Assembly: GCF_019704555.1 (NCBI RefSeq)
Contig: NZ_AP024745.1
Span: 11,149,501-11,213,500, forward strand
Source of the DNA: Actinoplanes sp. L3-i22
Lineage (GTDB): Bacteria > Actinomycetota > Actinomycetes > Mycobacteriales > Micromonosporaceae
Direction: 5' to 3'
Length of the DNA: 64,000 nt
This document shows positions 17,735 to 26,006 of the stretch, piece by piece (position 1 is the stretch's first letter; the number at the start of each line of letters is the position of its first letter). Position numbers and translations under genes: made by a program. Under the pieces are notes generated by a model. It was not told the origin of the DNA. It searched no databases and worked only from the letters and a program-made list of their open reading frames with translations.

Positions 17735-18729
17735 AACGCCACTTCCGTGTCTGGCGAGGCGATTCGTCCGGCGGCGACCTGGAGAACTTCGACGTCGAGG
17801 TCAACGAGGGCGAGGTGGTGCTGGACATCATCCACCGGCTGCAGGCCACCCAGACCCCCGACCTGGCCTGCCGGTGGAACTGCAAGGCCGGCAAGTGCGG
17901 CTCCTGCTCGATGGAGATCAACGGCATGCCCCGGCTGGGCTGCATGACCCGGATGTCCACGTTCACCCCGGACGAGACCATCACGATCACCCCGCTGCGG
18001 ACCTTCCCGGTGATCCGCGACCTGGTCACCGACGTCTCCTTCAACTACGAGAAGGCGCGCGAGACCCCCGCGTTCGCGCCGCCCGCCGGGGTCGCCCCGG
18101 GGCAGTACCGGATGCAGCAGATCGACGTCGAGCGGAGCCAGGAGTTCCGCAAGTGCATCGAGTGCTTCCTCTGCCAGAACACCTGCCACGTGGTCCGCGA
18201 CCACGAGGAGAACAAGGAGTCGTTCTCCGGCCCGCGCTTCTTCATCCGCGCCGCCGAGCTCGACATGCACCCGCTGGACGCCCGCGACGACCGCAAGCAG
18301 TACGCCCAGCAGAGCCAGGGCCTGGGCTTCTGCAACATCACCAAGTGCTGCACCGAGGTCTGCCCGGAGCACATCAAGATCACCGACAACGCCATCATCC
18401 CGATGAAGGAGCGCGTCGTGGATCGTCGTTACGACCCGCTGGTCCGGCTCGGCCGCAAGATCTTCCGCCGCGATCAGCTGGAGGCGGGCGCCACCGAGGT
18501 GCCGGCTCAGCGGATCACCGGGGAGACCCCGTTCGGCCAGCGTCTGCCCGAGGGGCCGCCGGTCGGCCCGGACGGGCGGCTCGACGTCGCCGAACTGGCG
18601 GCGCCGATCCAGGGTGGCCTGTCACCGTTCGGCGAGGACACGACGTTTCCGCTGCCCCCGGAGCGGGTCGCCTACCACCACCCGGAGCCGGACCCGACCC
18701 TGCCGCCCGAGGCGCCGGCCCATCCGTGA
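17731..18729 (+). CDS. sdhB: Succinate dehydrogenase iron-sulfur subunit SdhB, extended
   Basis: This is a 332-residue protein with a GTG start. The [2Fe-2S] cysteines lie in CRWNCKAGKCGSC plus GC downstream; the [4Fe-4S] and [3Fe-4S] ligands lie in CIECFLCQNTC and CNITKCCTEVCPEH. Usual SdhB is about 250 residues. Here about 75 residues follow the conserved end (VDRRYDPLVRLGRKIF), rich in Pro, Glu and Gly, with no cofactor motif. The tail may be a local elaboration. It is the last gene of the sdh operon. Confidence 0.95.
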   Translation: MKRHFRVWRGDSSGGDLENFDVEVNEGEVVLDIIHRLQATQTPDLACRWNCKAGKCGSCSMEINGMPRLGCMTRMSTFTPDETITITPLRTFPVIRDLVTDVSFNYEKARETPAFAPPAGVAPGQYRMQQIDVERSQEFRKCIECFLCQNTCHVVRDHEENKESFSGPRFFIRAAELDMHPLDARDDRKQYAQQSQGLGFCNITKCCTEVCPEHIKITDNAIIPMKERVVDRRYDPLVRLGRKIFRRDQLEAGATEVPAQRITGETPFGQRLPEGPPVGPDGRLDVAELAAPIQGGLSPFGEDTTFPLPPERVAYHHPEPDPTLPPEAPAHP

Positions 18730-18740
18730 GGGCGACGGCC

Positions 18741-18746
18741 TAGGGT
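18741..18746 (+). promoter_or_regulatory. Putative leaderless -10 (TAGGGT)
   Basis: TAGGGT ends 6 nt before the ATG at 18753. It lies inside a small dyad (GCGACG...CGTCGC) just after the sdhB stop. Confidence 0.55.
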
Positions 18747-18752
18747 CGTCGC

Positions 18753-19322
18753 ATGCCTTCGCTCGTCACCCCCGCGCTCGCGACCGGCACGCTGGCCGCC
18801 TCGACCCAGCCGGAGATTCCCGGCGACGACCTGCTGCTGCGACCGTGGCGGGCGGCGGACCGGGCGGCGGTGGTGACCGGCTTCGCCGATCCGGCGATCC
18901 AGCGCTGGCACTGCCGGGTGCTGGACGACGACGAGGCGGCGGCCTGGATCGCCGACTGGCCGCACCGCTGGCGGAGCGAGTCCGGCGCGAGCTGGGCCGT
19001 GGTCGCGGCGGGTGAGGTGGCCGGGCAGATCGGTCTCCGGCGGATCGACCTGGCCGAGGGCGCGGCCCACCTCTCCTACTGGGTGCTGCCCGGGTTCCGC
19101 GGGCGCCGGATCGCCCCGCGCGCGCTGACCGCGCTGACCACCTGGGCGTTCACCGGGCTGGGCCTGCACCGGCTGGAGCTGTGTCACTCGACCGCGAACC
19201 CCGCCTCGTGCCGGGTCGCCGAGCAGGCCGGTTACCCGGCCGAGGGCACCCGGCGGTCCGAGGCCCGGCACGCCGACGGCTGGCACGACATGCACCAGCA
19301 CGCGCGCCTCGCCACCGACTGA
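18753..19322 (+). CDS. GNAT acetyltransferase, RimJ/RimL-like
   Basis: This is a 189-residue N-acetyltransferase. It shows LLLRPWRAADRAAV near residue 28, SYWVLPGFRGRRIAPRALTALTTWAF (acetyl-CoA loop) and LELCHSTANPASCRVAEQAGY, the RimJ/RimL arrangement. Substrate could be a protein N-terminus or a small molecule. The stop directly abuts the stop of the convergent GNAT gene. A leaderless start is likely. Confidence 0.85.
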   Translation: MPSLVTPALATGTLAASTQPEIPGDDLLLRPWRAADRAAVVTGFADPAIQRWHCRVLDDDEAAAWIADWPHRWRSESGASWAVVAAGEVAGQIGLRRIDLAEGAAHLSYWVLPGFRGRRIAPRALTALTTWAFTGLGLHRLELCHSTANPASCRVAEQAGYPAEGTRRSEARHADGWHDMHQHARLATD

Positions 19323-19847
19323 TCAGGCCGGGTCGGCGGGGGCGGCGGTGGACGGCGTCAGGAAGAGCTGGGTGATGGCCACGTCGTGCCACGCGTCGTG
19401 CTTCCAGCCGATCCGGGCGTGGGTGCCGACCGGCTCGAAGCCCAGGGCCCGGTGCAGGCCCATGCTCGCGTCGTTCGGCAGGGTGGTCTTCGCGACCGCG
19501 ACCCGATAGCCACGGGCGATCAGCCGCGGCAGCAGCACCTGGTAGAGGGCCCGGCCGGCGCCGGTGCGGCGGCGGTCCGCCGCCAGGTAGACGCTTACCT
19601 CGCAGGACCAGCGATAGGCCGCGCGGGCGGCGAACGGCCGAGCATACGCATAGCCGATGACCTGGCCGTCCAGCTCGGCGACCAGCCAGGCGTGGGTGGC
19701 GGCGGACTCGGCGATCCGGGCGGCCATCTCGGCCGGCGTCGGCGGGTCGGTCTCGAAGGTGATCGCGGTGTCCAGCACATACGGCCGGTAGATGGCGGCA
19801 CAGGCCGCCGCGTCGGCGGCGGTGGCATCCCGGATGAGCAGCGACAT
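19323..19847 (-). CDS. GNAT acetyltransferase, phosphinothricin acetyltransferase-like
   Basis: This is a 174-residue protein. The opening IRDATAADAAACAAIYRPYVLDTAITFE and the TEMAARI-type segment followed by GYAYARPFAARAAYRWSCEVSVYL are typical of Pat/MddA-like enzymes. The acetyl-CoA loop is RRRTGAGRALYQVLL, and the end HRALGFEPVGTHARIGWKHDAWHDV also fits. Such enzymes acetylate phosphinothricin or methionine analogues; the native substrate is uncertain. A longer frame exists upstream, but family alignment favours the ATG at 19847. Confidence 0.88.
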   Translation of the reverse strand: MSLLIRDATAADAAACAAIYRPYVLDTAITFETDPPTPAEMAARIAESAATHAWLVAELDGQVIGYAYARPFAARAAYRWSCEVSVYLAADRRRTGAGRALYQVLLPRLIARGYRVAVAKTTLPNDASMGLHRALGFEPVGTHARIGWKHDAWHDVAITQLFLTPSTAAPADPA

Positions 19848-19948
19848 GCGCACCACGGTACGGCGCGGCGACGGTCCGTCCCGCCGGTCGGCGGCGGGGC
19901 GCGCCGACCTGACCGGGCTCGGGCGGGCGTGCTTCACGACGTACAAAA

Positions 19949-20680
19949 TCAGGCGGCTTTTTGGGGTTGGGCTTCTTTGGCGAGCCAGAGGGCCAGGCCG
20001 TCGAGCAGGCGCTCCAGGCCGAAGGCGAACGTGGTTGCCATCATGTTGTCCGGGTCGGGGCCGGCGACGCCGTTGGCGCGGCGCCACGCGTCGTAGTGCG
20101 GATAGTCGCCGGCCATCCGGTCGACCAGCGGGGCGATCCGGTCGACCATCTCGGCGGGGCTCACACCCGCGCCGGCCAGCGCGGACTCGGTGGTGGCCGA
20201 GCCGATCGCATGCGAGTGCAGCAGGGAGCCCGCGTAGGAGACCGCCATGCCGGCGAAGCCCGCGGCGGTGAGCAGCGCGACCGTCCGGTCACCCAGGCGC
20301 ATCGCGTTCGGCCCCAGGGTGGGACGGACGCCGAGCTGGCCGAGCGCCCACGGATGACGCAGCAGCGCCGCGCGCATGCCGTTGGCCAGGATCGACGCGC
20401 CGACGCGCCAGTCGGTGTCGCCCGGCTCGGGCACGTAGACCTCGCCGAGCACCTCGTCGACGGCCAGCTCGAGCAGCTCGTCCTTGTTCGCGACATGCCA
20501 ATAGGCCGACGTGGTGCCGGAGCCCAGCCGGGTGCCCAGGCGCCGCATGCTCAGGCCGGCCGGGCCCTCGGCGTCGAGCAGCTCGATCGCGGCGCGGACG
20601 ATCTGCTCGCGGCTGAGCGTGGGCTGGTCACCGCGGGCGGGGCGGGGCGGATGGGCCCACACCGAGTTCAAGTCGGGCAT
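19949..20680 (-). CDS. TetR family repressor, divergent from MFS pump
   Basis: This is a 243-residue regulator. The HTH spans roughly residues 25-70 (LSREQIVRAAIELLDAEGPAGLSMRRLGTRL...TSAYWHVANKDELL). The C-terminal ligand domain is of the type often paired with efflux pumps. It is divergent from the MFS gene across a 16-bp perfect inverted repeat (20699-20754). TAGGAT 6 nt before its ATG suggests a leaderless, operator-proximal promoter, so autoregulation is expected. Confidence 0.9.
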   Translation of the reverse strand: MPDLNSVWAHPPRPARGDQPTLSREQIVRAAIELLDAEGPAGLSMRRLGTRLGSGTTSAYWHVANKDELLELAVDEVLGEVYVPEPGDTDWRVGASILANGMRAALLRHPWALGQLGVRPTLGPNAMRLGDRTVALLTAAGFAGMAVSYAGSLLHSHAIGSATTESALAGAGVSPAEMVDRIAPLVDRMAGDYPHYDAWRRANGVAGPDPDNMMATTFAFGLERLLDGLALWLAKEAQPQKAA

Positions 20681-20686
20681 GGTCCG

Positions 20687-20692
20687 ATCCTA
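20687..20692 (-). promoter_or_regulatory. Putative leaderless -10 (TAGGAT) for tetR
   Basis: The hexamer ends 6 nt before the ATG at 20680 and lies next to the operator. Confidence 0.5.
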
Positions 20693-20698
20693 GCGAAC

Positions 20699-20754
20699 CT
20701 CGTACGGCGTTCGAGGCGATGGTACGGTGTATGAGTCATCGAACGCCGTACGAG
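20699..20754. promoter_or_regulatory. TetR operator region with three related half-sites
   Basis: CTCGTACGGCGTTCGA at 20699-20714 is repeated as a perfect inverted copy, TCGAACGCCGTACGAG, at 20739-20754, with a 24-bp gap. The gap contains a third, degenerate direct copy (GGTACGGTGTATGAG). The region lies between the divergent repressor and pump genes and should be the repressor's target. Confidence 0.85.
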
Positions 20755-20766
20755 AGAAGGCCGGTC

Positions 20767-22263
20767 ATGCCCGAGCGCGATCCTCGACGCTGGTTGATCC
20801 TCGGTGTGCTGTGCCTGGCGATGCTGGTCGTCGTCGTCGACAACATGGTGCTGAACATCGCGATCCCGGCCCTGATCCGGGACCTCGGCGCGAGCACCGC
20901 CGAGATCCAGTGGATCATCGATGCGTACATCCTGGTCTTCGCCGGCCTGCTGCTCACCGCCGGTGGGCTCTCCGACCGGCACGGGCGCCGCCGCGGCCTG
21001 GTGATCGGCCTGGTCGTCTTCGGTGGCGCGTCCCTGCTGGCCACCATGTGCCAGACCCCCGGTCAGCTGATCGCGACCCGCGGCCTGATGGGCGTCGGGG
21101 CGGCGTTCCTGATGCCCGGCACCCTCTCCATCCTCACCACGGTCTTCGACGACGCCGAGCGGAAGAAGGCGATCGCGATCTGGGGCTCGGTCCTGATGCT
21201 CGGCGCGCTGGGCGGGCCCAGCCTGGGCGGCCTGCTGCTGGAGCACTTCTGGTGGGGCTCGGTCTTCCTGATGAACATCCCGATCGCGGCGCTCGGCGTG
21301 CTCGCCGCACTCGTGATCATCCCGGAGTCCCGCGGGCCGGCCGGGCGGCCCGACCTGGTCGGCGCGCTCGCCTCGACGATCGGGATGACCGCCCTGGTCT
21401 GGGGCGTGATCTCGGCGCCGAAGGAGGGCTGGGGCTCGCCGAGCACGCTGGGCGGGTTCGTGGTCGCCGCGGTCGCGCTGGTCGTCTTCGCCCTCTGGGA
21501 GCGGCACACCGACGAGCCGATGTTGCCGCTCGCCCTGTTCCGCAACCGCAACTTCGCCGGGGCCAGCCTGTCCATCGTGCTGCTGTCGTTCTCGGCCGGC
21601 GGCGTGATGCTCGCCCTGACGCAGTACGTGCAGTTCGTGCTCGGATACGAGCCGCTCAAGGCCGGGTTCGCGTTCGTTCCGATGATCGTCAGCGGGCTGG
21701 TCTTCAACGGGATCGGCGTGGTGATCGACAAGCGGTTCGGTGCGCGGGCCGCCCTGACGCTCGGGCTGCTGCTGATGGGCGGCGGGTTCGGGGTGCTCGC
21801 CTCGCTCGGCCCGGCCGACGGCTACCTGAAGCTGGCGATCGCGCTGGTGGTGATCGGGGCGGGCAGTGGCACGGCGACCCCCGCCGCGGTCGGGACCCTG
21901 CTCGCGGCGCTGCCGAAGGAGCGGGCCGGGGTGGGCTCCGCGGTCAACGACACCGTTCAGCAGTTGGGGGCGGCGCTCTCGGTGGCGGTGCTGGGCAGTG
22001 TGCTGACCACGGCGTACCGGGCGGCGATGCCGGCGTCCGCGCCGGCGTCCGCGCGGGACTCGATCGGGGACGCGCTGCGGATCGGGGACCCGTCGCTGGC
22101 CCGGGTCGCCAAGGCCTCGTTCGTGGACGCGATCGCCACGACGTCCTGGCTGGGCGTCGTCGGCGGGGTGGCGGCGGCGGTCGTGGCCGTGCTCGTGCTG
22201 CGGCCGGGGTTATCCACAGGGGTGACCGAGGAGGCGAACATCAGTACTAATATTGCGGCATGA
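20767..22263 (+). CDS. MFS drug efflux pump, DHA2 (14-TM) family
   Basis: This is a 498-residue transporter. The ATG at 20767 follows an AGAAGG site; starts further upstream would fall inside the operator. It has DHA2 signatures: LDATVVNVA-like VVVDNMVLNIAIPAL in TM1, SDRHGRRRGLVIGLVVFG in loop 2-3, RGLMGVGAAFLMPGTLSIL in TM4, and LGGPSLGGLLLEHFWWGSVFLMNIP in TM5 (motif C). It probably exports lipophilic drugs by proton antiport and is repressed by the divergent TetR. Its stop overlaps the start of an AlkB-like gene (ATGA). Confidence 0.92.
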   Translation: MPERDPRRWLILGVLCLAMLVVVVDNMVLNIAIPALIRDLGASTAEIQWIIDAYILVFAGLLLTAGGLSDRHGRRRGLVIGLVVFGGASLLATMCQTPGQLIATRGLMGVGAAFLMPGTLSILTTVFDDAERKKAIAIWGSVLMLGALGGPSLGGLLLEHFWWGSVFLMNIPIAALGVLAALVIIPESRGPAGRPDLVGALASTIGMTALVWGVISAPKEGWGSPSTLGGFVVAAVALVVFALWERHTDEPMLPLALFRNRNFAGASLSIVLLSFSAGGVMLALTQYVQFVLGYEPLKAGFAFVPMIVSGLVFNGIGVVIDKRFGARAALTLGLLLMGGGFGVLASLGPADGYLKLAIALVVIGAGSGTATPAAVGTLLAALPKERAGVGSAVNDTVQQLGAALSVAVLGSVLTTAYRAAMPASAPASARDSIGDALRIGDPSLARVAKASFVDAIATTSWLGVVGGVAAAVVAVLVLRPGLSTGVTEEANISTNIAA

Positions 22264-22901
22264 GCAGCGCATATCAGCCTTCGATGCTCGACCTGATGTC
22301 GGCGGGCGACTCGGCCTCCCCCACGCTGGAGCCGCTGGCCGGGGCGACCCGGCACCAGCTCACCGCCGGGGCATGGGTCGACGTGCTGCCGGGGTGGCTG
22401 CACGGGTCCGACGCGGTGTTCGAGACGCTGCTCGGCATCGACTGGCGGGCCGAGCGGCGGAAGATGTTCGACGACGTGGTCGACGTGCCGCGGCTGCTGC
22501 GGTGGTTCCGCGAGGACGAGCCGCTGCCGCACCCGGCGCTGACTTCGGCGCGGGCCGCGCTGAACTCGCACTATGCGGCGGAGCTCGGCGAGGAGTTCGC
22601 CACCGCCGGGATGTGTCTGTACCGGGACGGGCGGGACAGTGTGGCCTGGCACGGGGACACGCTCGGGCGGTCGGCCACCGAGGACACCATGGTGGCGATC
22701 CTGTCGGTGGGGTCGCCTCGGAATCTGGTGCTGCGGCCTCGGGCTGGGGGGCATGAGACGTTGCGGTTTCCGCTGGGGCACGGGGATCTGATCGTGATGG
22801 GCGGGTCCTGTCAGCGGACCTGGGAGCATGCGGTGCCGAAGACGGCTCGGGGGGTGGGGCCGCGGGTGAGTGTTCAGTTTCGGCCTCGGGGGGTGGCTTA
22901 G
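22260..22901 (+). CDS. AlkB-like Fe(II)/2-oxoglutarate dioxygenase
   Basis: This is a 213-residue protein of the AlkB family (oxidative demethylation of alkylated bases). Iron ligands fit His131, Asp133 (HGD) and His190 (WEHAVPK); Arg202 (GPRVSVQFR) fits the 2-oxoglutarate contact. It is translationally coupled to the drug pump (ATGA), an unusual pairing that puts it under the TetR. The 3' half has more T- and G-ending codons than its neighbours, and the gene runs into a G+C-rich repeat block. Confidence 0.88.
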   Translation: MSSAYQPSMLDLMSAGDSASPTLEPLAGATRHQLTAGAWVDVLPGWLHGSDAVFETLLGIDWRAERRKMFDDVVDVPRLLRWFREDEPLPHPALTSARAALNSHYAAELGEEFATAGMCLYRDGRDSVAWHGDTLGRSATEDTMVAILSVGSPRNLVLRPRAGGHETLRFPLGHGDLIVMGGSCQRTWEHAVPKTARGVGPRVSVQFRPRGVA

Positions 22902-23420
22902 CGCTTTCCTGGCCGCGCCCGGGCTGGGCCGGGCCGCGGGTGCGGGTGCGGCCGCGGGTGCGGGTGCGAGCGGCGGGTGTGGGCGGCAGGCACGGGGCGC
23001 GGGCGGCAGGCGCGGACGTGGGGTGTGGGGCGGCCGGCGCGGACGCGGGCATGGCAGTCGGGTTACGCCGTGCGGCGTTGGGCTGCACCGGGCCGCGCCG
23101 GGCCGCGCCGGGCTGGTCCAGGCCGGGCTACCCCGGGCCGCGCCAAGCCGCGCCAAGCCGCGCCGCGCCGCACCGGGCTGGGCTCCGCCGGGCTGCGCCC
23201 GGATGGGCTGGACCGCGCCGCACTGGGCCTGGCCGGGCTACGCCGCGCCAGGCTGGGCAAGGCCTCGCCGTGCCGCACGGGGCTGGCTCCACCGGGCCGG
23301 GCCGCGCTGCGCTGCACGGGGCTGGCTCCGCCTCGCCGCGCCCGGACGGGCTGGACCGCGTCGCGCCGCGCAGGGGCCAGGCCGGGCCGCACAGCGCGGA
23401 GCTCCGCCGGGCCGCGCGCC
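22902..23420. repeat. Degenerate G+C-rich low-complexity block
   Basis: About 520 bp consist almost entirely of variants of gccgcgccgggctg-like words. Long frames stay open on both strands simply because stop codons are rare in such DNA; none has a recognisable domain or ribosome site. It grades into the regular tandem array at 23421. Confidence 0.7.
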
Positions 23421-23690
23421 GGGCGGGCTGAGCCGGCCGGGCCGGGCCGCGCGCCGGGCGGGCTGAGCCGGCCGGGCCGGGCCGCGCCCGGGCGGGCTGA
23501 GCCGGCCGGGCCGGGCCGCGCGCCGGGCGGGCTGAGCCGGCCGGGCCGGGCCGCGCGCCGGGCGGGCTGAGCCGGCCGGGCCGGGCCGCGCGCCGGGCGG
23601 GCTGAGCCGGCCGGGCCGGGCCGCGCCCGGGCGGGCTGAGCCGGCCGGGCCGGGCCGCGCCCGGGTGGGCTGAGCCGGGACCCGGGTGGG
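23421..23690. repeat. Minisatellite, 34/35-bp unit, about seven copies
   Basis: The unit begins GGGCGGGCTGAGCC and continues through two GGGCC blocks to CGCGC(GC)CC. Copies of 35 and 34 bp alternate, so neither length keeps a reading frame, and one TGA occurs per unit. An eighth, truncated copy ends near 23690. It lies between convergent genes (AlkB-like and DUF4328). Such arrays are prone to slippage. Confidence 0.85.
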
Positions 23691-23694
23691 CTTG

Positions 23695-24921
23695 TCAGTA
23701 GGGCTGGGGGAACTGCTGTTGCTGGTCGGCGGTTACTCGGCGGACCAGGAGGATGGCGGCTACCGCGGCTACCGGTAGGGCGGCCATCGACAGGATTCCC
23801 AGGGCGGTGGTCGGGCCGACCGTGGTGCCGGTGGCGCGCTCCAGGACCAGGTCCAGGGACCAGGCGACGGCCCAGATCGTGAAGAGGGCCGGGCCGTGGT
23901 CGCGGGTTTCGCGGTCCACCTCGCGGACTACGAGCAGGGGCATGACCAGGTTGGCTACCGGGATGAGCCAGGCGCCGATGGTCCAGCCGGGGCGCCACTT
24001 CATCGCGTGGCCGGTGTTCCAGAGGTTGGTCGACGCCCGGTGGAGCCAGGTCAGGAACGACGCGGCGGTGAAGATGAACACGGCGGCGTAGCCGAGGAAC
24101 ACGCCGATCAGGAACCCGGGTTCCGCGCGGTCGAAGGTCGTGCTCGTGACGGAGGCGGCGACCTGGAGGAGCAGCGAGTACACCGCGGTCAGGGCCAGGC
24201 CGGCGACGGCCAGGCGGGACGGGACGTAGAGCGGCTTGACCGGGCCGTCGGCATACGACCGCGGGTAGGTGTAGGGGGCCGGTCCGTAGTCGGCCGGCGG
24301 GGGCGGATAGGCGGAGGCCGCGCCGGGGTAGCCCGGATGGCCCGGGGCGGGGTAGGCCGGAGCGGGGTATGCCTGCGGCGGGTAGCCCGGCTGCTGCGGC
24401 GCCGCCGAGGTGGGCGGATACGACTGCTGGTACGGGCCCTGCCAAGGCTGCTGCGGCGCTCCCGACGTGGGCGGATACGACGGCTGCTGCGGCGCGGGCG
24501 GGGCGTAGGCGGGCGGCGGGGCGTAGGCGGGCGGCGCGGCCGAGGCCGGCGGCGCGGCGTAAGCGGGCGGCGCGGCCGAGGCCGGCGGAACGGCTGAGAC
24601 TGAGGGCGCGGCTGAGGCCGGCGGCGCGGGCGGTGATGACGGGGCTGCCGCCAGCGGGTCGGCGGCGGGCTGGGCGGGAGCCTGGAACAGCGGGTCCGCG
24701 AGGGCCAGCGGGTCCGATGAGGACAGCGGCGCCGCGGACGACCACGGATCAGCCGGCGGGGTGAGCTCCGGAGAACGCGGGTCACCCGACGGTCCGAAGC
24801 CGTCCGGCGAGCGCGAGCCATCCGAAGGACGCGGGCTCGGAACAGCCGGCGCGCCGGCGCCGTCCGACGGTTGCGGGGTGGGCTGGTTGTCCCGGCTGGG
24901 CGGGGTGGGCTCTGCGGTCAT
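23695..24921 (-). CDS. DUF4328 membrane protein with Pro/Ala-rich N-terminus
   Basis: This is a 408-residue protein; the ATG at 24921 (MTAEPTPPSRDNQ) starts a Pro/Ala/Ser/Tyr-rich disordered region of about 215 residues with PPAYAP and QQPSYPPTS repeats. The C-terminal 190 residues hold four to five hydrophobic helices and the DUF4328 core (FLTWLHRASTNLWNTGHAMKWRPGWTIGAWLIPVANLVMPLLVVREVDRE). Role unknown; such proteins are common in actinomycetes. The last residues are QQQQFPQPY. Confidence 0.85.
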   Translation of the reverse strand: MTAEPTPPSRDNQPTPQPSDGAGAPAVPSPRPSDGSRSPDGFGPSGDPRSPELTPPADPWSSAAPLSSSDPLALADPLFQAPAQPAADPLAAAPSSPPAPPASAAPSVSAVPPASAAPPAYAAPPASAAPPAYAPPPAYAPPAPQQPSYPPTSGAPQQPWQGPYQQSYPPTSAAPQQPGYPPQAYPAPAYPAPGHPGYPGAASAYPPPPADYGPAPYTYPRSYADGPVKPLYVPSRLAVAGLALTAVYSLLLQVAASVTSTTFDRAEPGFLIGVFLGYAAVFIFTAASFLTWLHRASTNLWNTGHAMKWRPGWTIGAWLIPVANLVMPLLVVREVDRETRDHGPALFTIWAVAWSLDLVLERATGTTVGPTTALGILSMAALPVAAVAAILLVRRVTADQQQQFPQPY

Positions 24922-25081
24922 CGGGCACCTCGCGCGGATCGGTGGGCTCAAGGCGCAGGGTAGCCGGGCCGGACAACGCGACATTGGGGGCGTTTTCGCT
25001 GATCACCGCAGGGATGGCGGAATTGCCGGTCGCTTCAGGTAACGGGGATGTTGCAAGTAGTTGACGAGCCGGATCAGAAAG

Positions 25082-25098
25082 TTACACTCCTAGTGTAA
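25082..25098. promoter_or_regulatory. Operator palindrome upstream of the ABC operon
   Basis: TTACACTCCTAGTGTAA is a perfect 7-bp inverted repeat with a 3-bp centre. It lies just before a TTGACC -35-like element (about 25103) and 54 bp before the first ATPase gene. The core CACTnnnAGTG recurs at 29962-29974 inside the same operon. Confidence 0.75.
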
Positions 25099-25151
25099 AT
25101 AGTTGACCATCACTCTCCACTGTGGATCCTCGCGGTCCGAACGAGGTGGCA

Positions 25152-26006
25152 ATGTCGACGAAACCCCCTGCTCCTGAGCTTGTTCTCGACCACATAACGG
25201 TTCGCTTCGGCGGGCTGGTCGCTCTCGATGACGTGTCCCTGCGGGTGCCCGCGGGGCGGATCATGGGGGTGATCGGGCCGAACGGGGCCGGTAAGACCAC
25301 GCTGTTCAACATCATCTGCGGGTTCGTGACGCCGACCGCCGGGGAGATCACCCTGGACGGGCGGCCCTGGCGACCCCGGCCGCACCACCTCAACCGGCTC
25401 GGTATCGCTCGCACGCTGCAGGGCGTGGGCCTCTTCAACGGCCTCACCGTGCTGGAGAACGTGCAGGTCGGCGCGCGCGGGCACCGATCCGGGACGGACC
25501 TCCCGCCGATCACGGCCAGCCCCGCAAAAGCCGCCGAACCGACGGGAACGGGCCGGGTCGACGACGAAACCGGCGCGGATCACGGGGCCACGGCCCGGCC
25601 GGAGAGCGCCCCACCCAAGGGCCGCGAGCGACGGTCCGAACAGGACGCCCGCGCGGCCCTGGAACGATGCGGCGTCGCGGAATACGCGCACGCGCATCCC
25701 GGCGCACTGCCCTACGCGATCCGCAAGCGGATCGAGCTGGCCCGCGCCCTCGCCGCCCGGCCCCGGATCCTGATGCTCGACGAGCCGGCCGGCGGCCTGG
25801 ACCCCGACGAGATCCACTGGCTGGCCGGGCTGATCCGCGCGACCGGCACCACGGTGCTGCTGGTCGAGCACCACATGGACCTGGTCATGTCGGTCTGCGA
25901 CGAGATCCTGGTGCTGGACTTCGGCAAGCCGATCGCGCTCGGCTCCCCCGCCGAGATCAGCGCGAACGACCGGGTGACCGAGGCCTACCTGGGAGCCGCC
26001 GCGTGA
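25152..26006 (+). CDS. LIV-type ABC importer ATPase (LivG-like)
   Basis: This is a 284-residue ATPase with the ATG at 25152 after a GAGG site. Walker A is GPNGAGKTT, Walker B is ILMLDEPAGG, and the switch His is in VEHHMDLV. The ABC signature region reads LPYAIRKRIELARAL in place of a canonical LSGGQ, a form tolerated in LivG-like proteins. Between the first helical segment (NVQVGARGH) and DARAALERC there is an insertion of about 60 residues, hydrophilic and rich in Ala, Pro and Gly. It is the first gene of a five-gene importer; the next gene overlaps by GTGA. Confidence 0.9.
   Translation: MSTKPPAPELVLDHITVRFGGLVALDDVSLRVPAGRIMGVIGPNGAGKTTLFNIICGFVTPTAGEITLDGRPWRPRPHHLNRLGIARTLQGVGLFNGLTVLENVQVGARGHRSGTDLPPITASPAKAAEPTGTGRVDDETGADHGATARPESAPPKGRERRSEQDARAALERCGVAEYAHAHPGALPYAIRKRIELARALAARPRILMLDEPAGGLDPDEIHWLAGLIRATGTTVLLVEHHMDLVMSVCDEILVLDFGKPIALGSPAEISANDRVTEAYLGAAA

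Noticed and set aside
22210..22218. Further DnaA box (TTATCCACA) in the MFS coding region
   Set aside because: A single site inside coding sequence, isolated from others, is expected by chance.
22870..23570. Ala/Gly/Pro/Arg-rich proteins read from the G+C-rich block
   Set aside because: All three rightward frames and a leftward one are open through low-complexity DNA; none has a ribosome site or known domain.
23421..23690. CRISPR-like array
   Set aside because: Units are contiguous tandem copies with no unique spacers, and their length alternates between 34 and 35 bp.
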